A DNA stretch of 64,000 bases from Hordeum vulgare subsp. vulgare (Eukaryota > Streptophyta > Magnoliopsida > Poales > Poaceae). Location: assembly GCF_904849725.1 (NCBI RefSeq), contig NC_058524.1, forward strand, positions 353,273,823 to 353,337,822. Direction: 5' to 3'. The notes beneath the pieces are model-generated. The model saw only the letters and a program-made list of their open reading frames with translations, did not search any database and was not told the origin of the DNA. Shown one piece after another: positions 1 to 10,346 of the stretch. Each line of letters begins with the position of its first letter. Position 1 is the stretch's first letter. Made by a program: the position numbers and the translations under genes.

Positions 1-2214
1 ACACATAACAAATAACAACTTTCATGTTGACTAGTTTACCAAAGGGTGCAAGGATTGCTCCACACAAAAATAACACGAGGGTATCATGGTGAAAAAACAT
101 GCACATCAACTTACTCAAAATTCAAATCTAAGGACACAGCTGAATTCCTTGGATTTTTCTATCGCAAATTCATATATCATAAGCATAGGCTACATTAGAA
201 AATCATGCCAGAAATCCACAAACAAAATACACTGAACTAGGTAAAACCTAGTATATGCCAGATTTGGCATATGCCCAATTTAGACATTTCCAGAATTCTA
301 AACTTGCCCTATGTAGCATATTGCAAAACTAGGGAGTAAAAAAATAAAACAAAACAAAAATTAAAATCCTCAAGGGTCCACTGGCACTCGCACACGACCC
401 CTTGACAAGTGGGTCAATGCCCAGCGTCACACAAGAAATAAAAGGGGCTCCGCTCGAGGGGGGGATCGAACCGAGATCTCATGGATTTTACTCGCGCGGC
501 TAGCCAGCTCGGCTAGCATGTCTAGTTCGAACGGAGGGGTGCCCGAGCCCTTTCAGCTACAGCCTACGCTAGGCTGGGTCCACGAAACAGCGACACACAC
601 GCACACATTGCACAGACGACCACCGACGGCGATGACAGAGGACACACGGCCATGCGCCACTACTCCAATGACCCGAAGATGCAGCGGAAGGCACAAAACT
701 CTCTGCATCTTCCTTCTGCACGAACACACGCGCGCACTCCTAGCACTTAACGTTCAATGGACTGCCACCGGTGACCCGAAACATAGGCAGCGACGACGAA
801 CTTGACTAGCTGGCCACGGTGGGGCAATCTGCAACCTGTAGGTGAAAATAGAATCACACACGAACGGGGACTCTCTACGTTCTACTATTCGCAACTGATA
901 GCGACAAAACACTCGCCGGAGACGAGGTACAACGGTGGCACGTTCGGACTTATCTGACGACGACAATGCAATGCACAAGCGAGGGGGAAACATTGCTCGG
1001 GACACGAGGATGCTGACCAGGAGAGGCTCGACATAGGTGATCGGGCTCAAGGACGAAGCGCTGCGGCGTATTGCTGGATGGCGATGAGCTCCTCCCGAGG
1101 AAGAAGAACGCGATTTCTCCTGGCCTTGACGTCCCTCGACGAAGGAGAGGACGTAGTCGAAGCAGCACCAACGAGCGCATCTCCTGGACGCTCTACTCCT
1201 CCTTGGGGTCGTCGGAGGGCTCGCCGATGTCGACGGTTTCGCTGGTCTCTCTCTGGACAGGGTTGAGCAATGGATCCACATGGGCTAAGCTCACTCGGAT
1301 GCGGTGGAGAGGGATAAGAGGAACCCTAGCAGGCCCAAACGCCAAGGGAGGAGTTCAAATAGAGGGGTTAGGGATCTAGCTGGCTTCCACGGTGGCTCGA
1401 CAACGGTTGCCGGCAGTGCTTTTTACCATGAAAGAGACGGGGCGCGAAGACGAGTAAAGCGACGGGCGTTGTCGCTGGCAGGTGGGTCCGCATGCGGCTT
1501 ACATGCTGGAAAGGTGCACACGCGTGTGAGGCTGGTTGTGGGCTGTGCACGAGGTTGGCTACGGGCTATGCACGAGCTGGTGCTGCTGGGCTACACTGCT
1601 ACTGCTGTTGGGTTGCACAGCTTCTCACACCAAAAAATAGAACCTATGCTATTTATTTAAAACATTTTGAGCAAGAAAATAACCACAGAAAAAGGATAAG
1701 ATTTGAAGTGAAGTAAAAATATACTTGGGATAACAAAAACATGCCCTGTTTTATTAAAACACATTGGACATTTTTGTGAAGCAAAATTTAAATGGCACTT
1801 AATTTAAGCTAGCAAGGTATTTGGGTTTTATTAGAAATGGACACAGAGGTTCAAAGGTCAATATTAGTTTTCAAAATACATTCACAATATTTACAAGCAT
1901 GGCAACATTTTTAAATAAGGCGATGGCAAGGTAAAAAATCACCACATTGCATAATTGAATGAAAGAGAGAGGGAGGTATTTCTAAAGAATTTGTAAGGAG
2001 GGGTTTTCACAAGTAAAACAGCAAGCAATCACCACACACATCACTCCAGTCAAACACAATAGAAGGACAAGGAGAAAAATAGAAATGGATGCCATGATGA
2101 TATAATGCAAGAGAAAGACATGAAGCCATAAATCTTATTAAGTGAATGCAAGGTTGTCATATCACACAAAGTTCATCATGCAATTCATACAGGGATTGCA
2201 CTTGGGTTGTTACA
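1..2214 (-). mobile_element. Partial long LTR of an unassigned LTR retrotransposon
   Basis: Read on the minus strand, an LTR-like sequence begins at 2214 with TGTAACAACCC, directly against gypsy-0 tail sequence, and runs out of the window at position 1. A TATA-like TATTTGAAC lies near 1360 (minus), followed by a GC-rich stretch (about 370-1560), a plausible U3 then transcribed leader. The outer end and its target-site duplication lie outside the window, so it could be a solo LTR or one LTR of a full element. Six-frame reading frames here are short, overlap on both strands and match no family I know, so I call no gene. Confidence 0.5.
455..520 (-). other. tRNA-like A-box and B-box pair
   Basis: On the minus strand TGCTAGCCGAGCTGG (504-518) resembles a Pol III A box. 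CTCGGTTCGATCCCC (about 462-477) resembles a B box with the GGTTCGATCC core of a tRNA T arm. Their spacing is close to that in a tRNA gene. I could not fold a full cloverleaf and no acceptor stem is evident, so this is either a decayed tRNA-derived sequence or chance. Confidence 0.2.
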
Positions 2215-2857
2215 TTCCTGGTCCAAAATTCTAGTTTCCATATATTTCCCTCTCAGTGATGTACCTTGCATATTCAGAGAGAAAAGGCATAAGAATTGTA
2301 TGATAATAATGGATAATGGACAAGATCAACACAAATATCAAGAGTAATTCATGACACAGAATGAGCGTATGAACTCCCCCAAGCTTAGACGTCGCATGTC
2401 GTGAAGCGAAGCCGAGCTCGAAAATAATGACCACATGATTTGAGAGATAGGTGTCGATAAAAATAGAATACGAGCATGAAATCATCATGAATATTAGCAT
2501 AGCAGCAAGTATTTTATCATATAACTTCACATAAACAATTGACAATCCATTCACAACGATTTTAGTATGAAGCATAAACTTTACGGATAGTCAACAAACT
2601 ATATTCTTAGTTATTGGGGCAATCATAATTCATCATAATTCAGAGGAGAGTCTATGTAAGAGCTTTCTTGTTGGCAAGCTCCCATACTCAACTATCATTT
2701 AAACTGCCATGATTGCTCGCCCTGAAGGCATATTTTTAGAGCTCATGTTTCCATAGGACAAATAGGAATATAGGGGCTTGAATGGCTAGCCACCCAACTT
2801 ATTTACCTCTAGGATAATGTTAACAATAATGAATCATAATCATCTACATACAGTTGT
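2215..2857 (-). other. gypsy-0 3' non-coding segment
   Basis: No gene is seen. Read on the minus strand it continues the tail of gypsy-0 after removal of CACTA-1. It carries a PPT-like AAGCTTGGGGGAG near 2385 (minus) typical of this lineage. The short frame at 2231-2575 is not supported by any family. Confidence 0.6.
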
Positions 2858-2873
2858 CACTAGTAGAAAAAGG

Positions 2874-3065
2874 GCCTTTTGTCCCGGTTCGTAAGGGCCT
2901 TCTGTCCCGGTTTCGGAACCGGGACTAAAAGGTCGTTACTAATGCCCTTGGCCTTTAGTCCCGGTTCTTACACGAACCGGGACAGATGGGCCTCCACGTG
3001 GCCGGTGCGGCGAGCCCGGACAGGGGGGCCTTTAGTCCCGGTTGGTGACACCAACCGGGACCAAA
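2874..3065. repeat. CACTA-1 left subterminal repeats
   Basis: Several copies of TTAGTCCCGGTT and its complement AACCGGGAC lie in direct and inverted order, many pairing as short hairpins. In En/Spm-type elements such subterminal repeats bind the transposon-encoded DNA-binding protein; that role here is inferred from the family. Confidence 0.8.
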
Positions 3066-3436
3066 AGGCATCCACGCGTCAGCATTTCAGGTGCTGGGTT
3101 TTTTTTGAAAGGGGGGAGGGGGTTTAGGGGGTTTTGGGGGGTTAATTTAGGTGTTTCATATATTGTGTTAGCTAGCTAATGAATAGAGAGAAGTGTGCTC
3201 TATTATCTCCGTGCTTGGTCGACGCTACATACTATACGTATAGAGAGGACTAGACACGCTAGCTAGTAAGCAAATGAAGGAAACAGATGATCGTCATGAA
3301 CATATGCATACAGAGAGAAGTGACGTCGACCACCTCTCCTTCTCTGAGAGATTGGTCAAACAACAAGTTCTCGTATATCTATCCGACGCTACTAGCTACA
3401 TATATACAATATAATTATCTCTTACAATATAATCTC

Positions 3437-6298
3437 CTAATTAAAATTCAACTGATTAGGGTTCACATGGTATTCTCCGTCTTCAGGGATCACGTGGTCA
3501 AGAAAGAATGCCGCTAATTCCTCTTGAATTCCTCGCATACGATTTGGTGGTAGGAGTTCATCCCGCATCCGAAATATCTAATTTTAAGAAGGGGGTCAGT
3601 ACATATATATGAATAAATGAAACTGAACACAAATGATGGTAATAAAATAAAATTGTGAATATTATTATTTACGCACGTCATATTGTTTGTCAGAGTAGCC
3701 CTGCTCACATGTCATGTGGCGGATGGACTCGCAAATGTAGTATCCACAGTAATCATTGCCTGGTTCCTGCCACAACCACTTTACAAGAAATAGAGGTCAA
3801 TCAAACTGATAGTTAGCAAGCATGCTAAATGGTATTGATGAAACTAGCGCTTGAATCACTAGGAGATGCGTGGAACATGCTACTATAGTACTTACTTTCG
3901 GGTGTCTAAATTGTAGCTTCTTCGGCAGTCCCAGAGTTTTTGCGGTGAATTTTTCCAAACCCTATCAGACAAAGAAATCAATTACTTGATATCAGGAAAT
4001 GAACAAAGTTGCCGATATGGTGCGATAACGATCGATTTAACTTACTTCTCTAGAATTTCAGTCATGTCCGCATACTCGTTGGGATCTTTTCGTCTCGAGT
4101 CTAAGACGGTTACTAGTCCCTGCTCAAGCTTAATCTCTAGGAGAATATAGTGGAAGCTGCGCACGCATGCATAACTCATCAATTACATTACTATAACCTT
4201 GACTAATAAGGGAAACCGAATATGCACAAGACAATAACACTCACTGGAATTCGTAAGGGAAGAGTATTATAGCTTTGTTTTGATTCAATACAAACGATTG
4301 TAGCAAGTTGGCCTCGGTATCTTTGGCCTGAGATTTAATCATAAATGCATCTACGAGATTTGTGTTAATGAACCCAATATTACCGATTTGTCTTTTCTTC
4401 AATTCGACGATCTTCAATCTGCATATAATATAGTGAGGATAATTAAAAATACATGCAATGAAAGAGCTGACCTATATATAGAGACTTAATGACAGAAGTA
4501 GTAGTACTTACAGGCAGTAACAGGTGATCATTAATTTATCGAGGGCCTTTAGATTGAAAAACGGGAAGAACTCCTCAAATGGAACCATCAACAGTTCAAG
4601 TCCCACGAGGTCATGCTCCTTTCTAACTCCCAGCGTCAAAATATTACTCCCCCCAGACTCTTTGCAAGTTTTCATGTACCAATCATGGAATATTCGCATC
4701 ATCGTTGTTAGAGATCTTTCATCTTTGACGAGAGGCTTCCCGTACACGTATTTGTGTTTGTCCACCTCCAATAAATCAAAATGTGCATCATCGGTGCAGG
4801 CGGAGAAGGAGGCGGAGTGCCATCACGTGCCGGAGAAGGAGGTTGAGTGCCCTGATCACTCGCCGGAGGAGGCGGAGGAGGAGGCGGGCCCTGACTCGCC
4901 GGAGGAGGAGGAGGAGGAGGCGGAGGCGTCCAATTCGGAAGGTGGATGAGCTCCTTCCGCCATAGGCATGGAGTCTTCAGAGAAGAATCCAGCCGAATCT
5001 CCCCTTCACCCGTAGGGTGGTCAACCTCAAGCTCCTCAAATCCTTCCGTTATTTGATCCACCATCACCCTAGCATATCCTTTTGGAGTCGGCTGGCCGTG
5101 GTAGGTTGAGCCAGGTTCATTAGGTAAAACAGAGCCAACAGCCGCCTTGACTTTGAATGTCATCCATCGCGTCATAAGGTGGCAATGTTGAGACTCTGTG
5201 ATAGCATCCATGGGGTAGCACGTGAAGACAGGCTCCAGCTGCTGAGTCTGCTCGGTGGAAGCCATGTTGCTTCTCCGCTGAGATGGCGGGGTAGCTTCAG
5301 GGGAAGCTTCGGCAGGTCGTTTGCTGCGATCTGCTTCTCGTCCCTCTAGCCCTTGTACCCTTTTGTGCAGTGCCTGCAGTTGGCTATGCTCCGCTTTCTT
5401 CCTCCTCCGGCGTCCGGAAACCCAACCTTCCACGGAAGGGAGCCTGGCGTGCCTCGTGTCCGTCCAGGGTGCTCAGGATACCCGAGGGCCATTGTGAGCT
5501 CGTCATTCTCTCTGTCTGGAATGAACGCCCCTTCCTGTGCTGCGGCAATATAGTGCTGAAGCTTCCTGACGGGTATTCGTAGTTGCTCTTCCTTAAGAGC
5601 ATGAGACTTGATCAATTGCTCTATAAATGGCTTCTCCGGATCCTCCTCTGGCGGTAGGGTGAAAGTTGCCTTAAGCATTGTCCAAAGATCTTCTTTCTTC
5701 ATATCGGAGACATAAGACGTCGGCACCTCAGGGTCTTCCTTCTTTGGCTTTAACCATTGCTGGATACTGATCGGGATCTTGTCCCTAACAAGAACCCCGC
5801 ACTGAGCACGAAATGCATCCCTTGTCCGGATGGGTTCAATCGGCTTGCCATCGCACGCGATTGCTATGATCTCAAACCTTTCATCTGAGCGCAACTTTTT
5901 CTTCGGGCCTCGTTTCTTTACCGAACTTGAGGTCGATCCGAAGGGCTAGAGAAAAATAAGAAAGACGAGAGTTAATTAATATGTGTACATGTGAAAACAA
6001 TGAATGCATCAATTAACTAGTCAGCACGGGCTTAACTAATATATATATATACCTGGCCGGACTCGGTTCGGTAAACGGAGCCGTCATGAACGCCCTCTTC
6101 TTCACCCGGTCCTTCCAGATCATCATGAACGCCCTCTTCTTCACCCGGTCCTTCCAGATCATCATGAACATAGCCCTCTTCTTCACCCGGTCCTTCCAGA
6201 CCATCGGTGTCTCTGAGAAACGATGCAACGACATCACTTCCTTGTGTGATTATCTCCCCCAACATCTCTTCTGTTGCTTCGTCTCGGGAGTGATCCAT
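3437..6298 (-). pseudogene. CACTA-1 second gene, DUF8039 plus Ulp1/C48-like protease, broken
   Basis: This is a multi-exon gene on the minus strand. The start is ATG at 6298 (MDHSRDEATEE). Exon 1 ends at 6053 with GT, and the next exon opens at 5945 after AG, in phase. It contains a basic patch, a DUF8039-like domain (about 5190-4980) and a polyproline run (4796-4925). An Ulp1/C48-like cysteine protease follows on exons near 4512, 4418-4245, 4156-4046, 3961-3896, 3766-3673 and 3577-3437. The catalytic triad is visible: His in FHY (4150-4152), Asp in LDSRRKDP (4099-4101) and Cys in NDYCGYY (3746-3748). Breaks are frame changes near 5400-5433, near 4771-4800 and in an A-run near 3950; the last splice phase also does not fit. 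The family occurs in plant CACTA elements beside TNP2 transposase, but its cellular role is not settled. Confidence 0.8.
6085..6204 (-). repeat. 39-bp coding tandem repeat, three units
   Basis: Units at 6085-6123, 6124-6162 and 6163-6204 (the last with a 3-base insertion) lie in exon 1 of the CACTA-1 second gene. They encode repeats of DDLEGPGEEEG, making a strongly acidic N-terminal tail. Confidence 0.85.
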
Positions 6299-7452
6299 AG
6301 TTTCTGCAAATATTTACAACATGTCAATTATTATTCAAACATGGTACAGATGGATATATATTAGTGGCAAACGTAGAACTAGCTAGCTAATCACAATAAG
6401 GAATCATGTTAGTGGCCTCGACGCTGCTTCTTTAGGGTTTGGGGTGGCCTAGACAATGCTTCAAGGGTTTGGGGTGGCCTCGACACAACGCTTCAAGGGT
6501 TTGGGGTGGCCTCGACGACAACGCTCTTTTAACTTGGTAAATTTGGGTGGCCTCGAGAGAGTTTGTCGGGTAGGGGCGTGGCGGGAGGGGGTAGGAGACC
6601 AACATCATTTTTTCTCTAGGGTTTGGGTGTCCTCGAGAGTTTTGGTCGAGCGAGAGGGCCGAGGGGGGTGCTCCCGTGGTATAAGTTATCACGGTCCAGA
6701 GTGGGTATATATATTGACCGCCCCTCATGTCGAAGTTATCCGGGAGGGGGTTATATCGACAACGACGCGACATACATATACATGGGAAAATAATGTTATC
6801 GGGGAGGGGGTATATCGGTACCCCCCTCGTGTTGAAGTTCGATCGGGAGGGGGTATATCGACAACGGCATACCCGATAAAAAATAAGAAGACAAAAGAAG
6901 AAATAAAAAGATGAGAAGAAGAAAGGAATAGAAGAGAAGCAATTGAAGAAGAAAGAAGAAAAAAAAGGAGAAGAAGAAAGGAATAGAGGGGAAAGAAGAA
7001 AAAAAATAGAAAATTTCTATTTTTTTCTTCTTTCTCCTCTATTCCTTTCTTCTTCTCATCTTCTTTTTCTTCTTTTTTCCTTTTCTCATTTATTTCTCCT
7101 CTTCTTCTCCTTTCTCCCTCTTCTTATTTTCCTTTTTCTCCTCTCATTCTTTTTCTTCTGCTTCCTTCTTCCTAGCTATATATAATACTTTTGTAAAAAT
7201 CTAACTTTTGCATATATAAAACTTTTTCTTCTTCTTCCTTCTTCCTTCTTCCTTCTTCCTTCTCTTCCTTCTTTTCCTAAATATATAAAACTTTTCTAAA
7301 AATGAAACTAACCTAAAGTGTACTAAATCAGAGAACATATATAGATAAAACTAACCTAAAATGTACCCAAATGTACTAAAAATCTAACTATTATATGCAC
7401 AGAGAACATACATACATATATACATTTTTATAAAAATGCAAAAAACAAATCA
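6299..7452. repeat. CACTA-1 upstream region: tandem repeats, palindrome, CT-rich tract
   Basis: No gene is supported. About 6420-6530 holds three imperfect copies of a roughly 33-base unit around GGGTTTGGGGTGGCCTCGAC. Between 6740 and 6870 the motif GGGAGGGGGTATATCG recurs three times. A long inverted repeat spans 6968-7057: purine arm 6968-7012 against pyrimidine arm 7014-7057. A CTTCCTTCTTC microsatellite lies at about 7222-7275. The reading frames at 6456-6914 and 6943-7185 are low-complexity translations. Confidence 0.6.
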
Positions 7453-7824
7453 TCATTTATATGAACAAAGGAGAGGACAGGGTGGGCGGCGCCGGCCTGA
7501 CCAAGGAGAGGCACAGCGCCGACGTTGGTGTGGAGGGAGGCGACGACAGCATGGTCCGGGCAGGGGCGACGACGGCGTGGTCGGGGCAGGGGTGACGGCT
7601 ATCGACGGGGCCAAGGGCGGCGACGACGTCGACGGGGCGGGTGGGGGCGCGGTAGAAGCACGACGAGGGCGCGCGACGTGGTCGGGGGGCAGGGGCGACG
7701 ACGGCGTGGTCAGGCCGGGCAACGGCGGCGTGGTCGGGGGCATGGGCGACGACGGCGAGCTCGGGCAGCCTGGCGTCATCATCGGAGGAATCGAAGAAAC
7801 TGACGAAATTTTAACAACTGCTGG

Positions 7825-7833
7825 CTTATATAG
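7825..7833 (-). promoter_or_regulatory. TATA box of a minus-strand CACTA-1 promoter
   Basis: Minus-strand CTATATAAG lies just downstream (in transcript sense) of the internal GTCCCGGTT array (7845-8040). It is followed by a leader with an ATG near 7785 and a GC-rich stretch (7480-7780). It could drive the second gene that starts at 6298; I infer this from position only. Confidence 0.45.
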
Positions 7834-7844
7834 CAAAGACATTG

Positions 7845-8040
7845 GTACCGGTTCGTGGCACCAACCGGTACCAATGCCCCCCATTAGTCCCGGTTGGTTC
7901 CACCAACCGGGACCAAAGGTCACTTTTCAGCAACAGAAAGGGCGGGAAGCGGGCGGCCTTTGGTCCCGGTTGGTGGCACCAACCGGGACTAAAGGTTGGG
8001 CATTAATACCGGTTGTTGCCACGAACCGGTACCAAAGGCC
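7845..8040. repeat. Internal cluster of CACTA subterminal-type repeats
   Basis: Alternating GGTACCGGTT, TAGTCCCGGTTGG and AACCGGGAC/AACCGGTACC motifs form inverted pairs like those at the element ends. Here they sit 2.3 kb from the right end, between a minus-strand TATA box and a plus-strand U6-type promoter. Confidence 0.75.
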
Positions 8041-8070
8041 CCTGTGCTTCCCGCGTCGCGGCCAAAGTTT

Positions 8071-8114
8071 AGTCCCACCTCGCTAGTTGAGAGGGGCACA
8101 CAGTGGTTTATAAG
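8071..8114 (+). promoter_or_regulatory. Plant U6/U3-type Pol III promoter (USE plus TATA)
   Basis: AGTCCCACCTCG (8071-8082) matches the plant snRNA upstream sequence element RTCCCACATCG with one change. TTTATAAG (8107-8114) follows after exactly 24 bases. In plant snRNA genes that short spacing marks Pol III (U6, U3) promoters; Pol II snRNA promoters have about ten bases more. The TTTAGTCCCACCTCG and GGTTTATAA words also resemble grass U6 promoters as I remember them. Transcription is not shown. Confidence 0.55.
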
Positions 8115-8136
8115 CCCCACTGCCGCACCCCTCTCG

Positions 8137-8272
8137 AGCTCCTCTCCACTGCAGGCTTATGGGCCTACTTGCTAATGCTTTGCCTGATGGGCCTTCTCGG
8201 CCTATTGCGGGCCTGAATCCTGGCCCATGGATGGGTTTCTAGTCATATTCATGCCGTGGTATTATTTATTTT
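8137..8272 (+). ncRNA. Candidate Pol III transcript inside CACTA-1
   Basis: If the promoter at 8071-8114 works, initiation is expected about 23-30 bases past the TATA box, near 8137. The first run of four T on the plus strand is at 8269-8272, a Pol III terminator. The intervening ~135 bases contain the complementary words ATGGGCC (8187-8193) and GGCCCAT (8222-8228), giving a hairpin with a 28-base loop. The RNA is a prediction; both ends are estimates. Confidence 0.3.
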
Positions 8273-8337
8273 ATTTATTTTATGGCCTGATGGGTTTCTA
8301 CTTATTTATTTTATTTTATGATAATTCTTTTTGCCAT

Positions 8338-8960
8338 TAAGACCATGAAATTGAAAAGCATTTGAAATGAACTCTGAAAAGGTTCCAAGTTGGCATGGTA
8401 TCATCATTTCACCCATATAGCATGTGCAAGAAAGTTGAGAGGGTTACGGCAAAAACTGGATGCACTTCGTGTACAAAACGGACAATCTCTTTCGAAGTAT
8501 GAGGGTTTCATACGGAAACTCGTCTGTTACAAAGGGATTTCATTTATTTGAACTTATTTGAACTCCATAGTTTTTCTGTGTTCAAAATGCACCATTCAAA
8601 GCCACATCATCAATTTACAACCCTGTTTGACTTCATTTGTTTTTTTCATGCATTTACTGATTATTATGAGCTATAAGACCATGAAATTGAAAAGCATTTG
8701 AAATGAACTCTGAAAAGGTTCCAAGTTGGCATGGTATCATCATTTCACCCACATAGCATGTGCGAGAAAGTTGAGAGGGTTACGGCAAAAACTGGATGCA
8801 CTTCGTGTACAAAACGAACAATCTCTTTCAAAGTATTAGGGTTTCATACGAAAACTCGTCTCTTACAAAGGGATTTCATTTATTTGAACTTATTTGAACT
8901 CCATAGTTTTTCTGTGTTCAAAATGCACCATTCAAAGCCACATCATCAATTTACAACCCT
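8338..8960. repeat. Tandem duplication, two ~287-bp copies
   Basis: The copy at 8338-8624 recurs at 8673-8960 with only a handful of mismatches (period about 335 bases). Neither copy has a convincing reading frame. The stretch 8273-9206 otherwise shows no gene. Confidence 0.9.
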
Positions 8961-9206
8961 TTTCGACTCGGGCATTAGTCCTGGTTCGTAATGTACTCCA
9001 AAGTGCGTCGATGACCGTACATCCATTGGCGGTTCATCTCTATTATGAAATTAAGTATATATCAAAAACCATTGCAGAAGAAAATGAATAGAGAAATGAC
9101 CAAATTAATACAAGTTCATCATCACATTAAAACCAAAGCACAATAGTGATCAAATGTTATTATTGAAAAATAAATACATAAAGTTCTCTAATAAAACAAC
9201 ATACAA

Positions 9207-9700
9207 CTATGTAAAACATTTAAATGCAACAACAAACGCGATCAAAATCACAAGTAAGGTAACAATTGACCCAACAACATAATGATACCAAGCCTCTTTA
9301 TCAATGGCATATTTTCTAATATTCCTAATCTTCAAGCGCATTTCATCTATCTTCAAGCGCATTGCATCCATCTTCAACCGCATCGCATTGATCTTCATCT
9401 TGCGATCATCAATGACCTCGGCAACGTGCAAATCCATTTCCATATTCTTATCCTCAATTATTTTCAATTTTTCCTTCAAGTATTTGTTTTCTTTTTCAAC
9501 CAAAGTTAACTTCTCGAGAAGCATTTCTAGGTGGGTTGGAATTTCTGGTTCACATACCTCCTAGATTAAAAATATATGTCACGTTGGTCATCATAATTGT
9601 CATAAACAATAAATGAACCAAATAGTTATGAAAAGATAATATATACCACATCTGAATCATAGACAGGACGAGGGCCGACGGGGGCGAATACCAAAACCAT
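9207..9700 (-). CDS. CACTA-1 small coiled-coil, C-terminally membrane-anchored protein
   Basis: Two exons on the minus strand: 9700-9647 (start MVLVFAPVGPRP, donor GT at 9646-9645) and 9560-9207 (acceptor AG at 9562-9561). They join in phase and give 135 residues with no break. Residues about 32-95 form a charged coiled coil with repeated seven-residue units of the MRLKIDA type. The last ~20 residues (GSIVTLLVILIAFVVAF) form one hydrophobic segment, so the protein looks tail-anchored with its coil in the cytosol. There is no signal peptide. I remember similar small predicted proteins in Triticeae CACTA elements, but I know no function. The intact frame in an element whose other gene is broken is notable. 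Confidence 0.6.
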
Positions 9701-10096
9701 CGCACTATATAATAACAAGGAATAATGAAAGTAAGAAAATTAGACAAGTATCTATCTGAAGTCAGAATTTTTTTCTTTCAGAAAGAAGATAAGAACAAGA
9801 GGCTCACCACTGTGGTGCCGGCGACGAGATCGGCGCGGGCGATCGACCGCGGTGAAGACGGGGTGGGGACGGGGTGTGACGGACCGCTAAATCTAGACAA
9901 GTCTCGTTGAAAATGGAGCTCGGAGATCGAGTTTCGAGAGGAGAAAGCTTAACTACTGTGGCTCGGGCATTTCATCGAACACCTCATGTGCATAGGAGGT
10001 GAACTAGAGCACCCAAATGCCCTCCCCTCGACGGCTCGACAAAAACAGAGCACTATGGAGTGCTCTGCCGCAGCGGTGGGTATATATGTAGGCAAG

Positions 10097-10310
10097 TTAT
10101 TTGTCCCGATTCGTGGCATGAACCGTGACTAAAGGTTGTGGGCCAGCAGCGAGGACCATTAGTCCCGGTTCGTTGCTCGAACCGGGACAAATGGTTCCAC
10201 ACGAACCGGGACCAATGCCCACGAGGCCCCGGCCGCCCCCCTAGGCTCACGAACCGGGTCTAATACCCCCCATTGGTCCCGGTTCTTGAAGAACCGGGAC
10301 TAATGGGCTG
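10097..10310. repeat. CACTA-1 right subterminal repeats
   Basis: TAGTCCCGGTTCG and AACCGGGAC motifs in inverted pairs precede the right terminal inverted repeat, mirroring the left array. The stretch 9701-10096 has no supported gene. Confidence 0.8.
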
Positions 10311-10346
10311 GCCAGGGCCGAACGATAGCCCTGTTTTCTACTAGTG

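Larger units (their letters stand above)
2858..10346 (-). mobile_element. CACTA-1: non-autonomous CACTA (En/Spm) DNA transposon
   Basis: The left end CACTAGTAGAAAA (2858-2870) is the exact inverted complement of the right end TTTTCTACTAGTG (10334-10346). Both ends are flanked by the 3-base duplication TGT (2855-2857 and 10347-10349), the hallmark of CACTA elements. Arrays built on GTCCCGGTT / AACCGGGAC occur inside both ends. The element is 7489 bp. It holds a broken minus-strand gene with DUF8039 and Ulp1-like domains (3437-6298) and a small intact minus-strand gene (9207-9700). I found no TNP2 transposase, so it would depend on transposase supplied elsewhere. It sits in the gypsy-0 tail. 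Confidence 0.94.

Noticed and set aside
518..1660. Several overlapping reading frames on both strands in GC-rich DNA
   Set aside because: They overlap each other antisense, show no domain, and lie in an LTR with promoter-like layout; GC-rich DNA lacks stops by chance.
2231..2575. Frame with hydrophobic segments that could be a membrane protein
   Set aside because: Lies in the AT-rich gypsy-0 tail; AT-rich codons give hydrophobic residues, and no relative is known to me.
6943..7185. Lys/Glu then Phe/Leu/Ser-rich frame
   Set aside because: Direct translation of the purine/pyrimidine palindrome.
7436..8086. 216-codon Gly/Arg/Asp-rich plus-strand frame
   Set aside because: Built from GGCGACGACGG repeats and running through the subterminal-type array; its complement is equally open.
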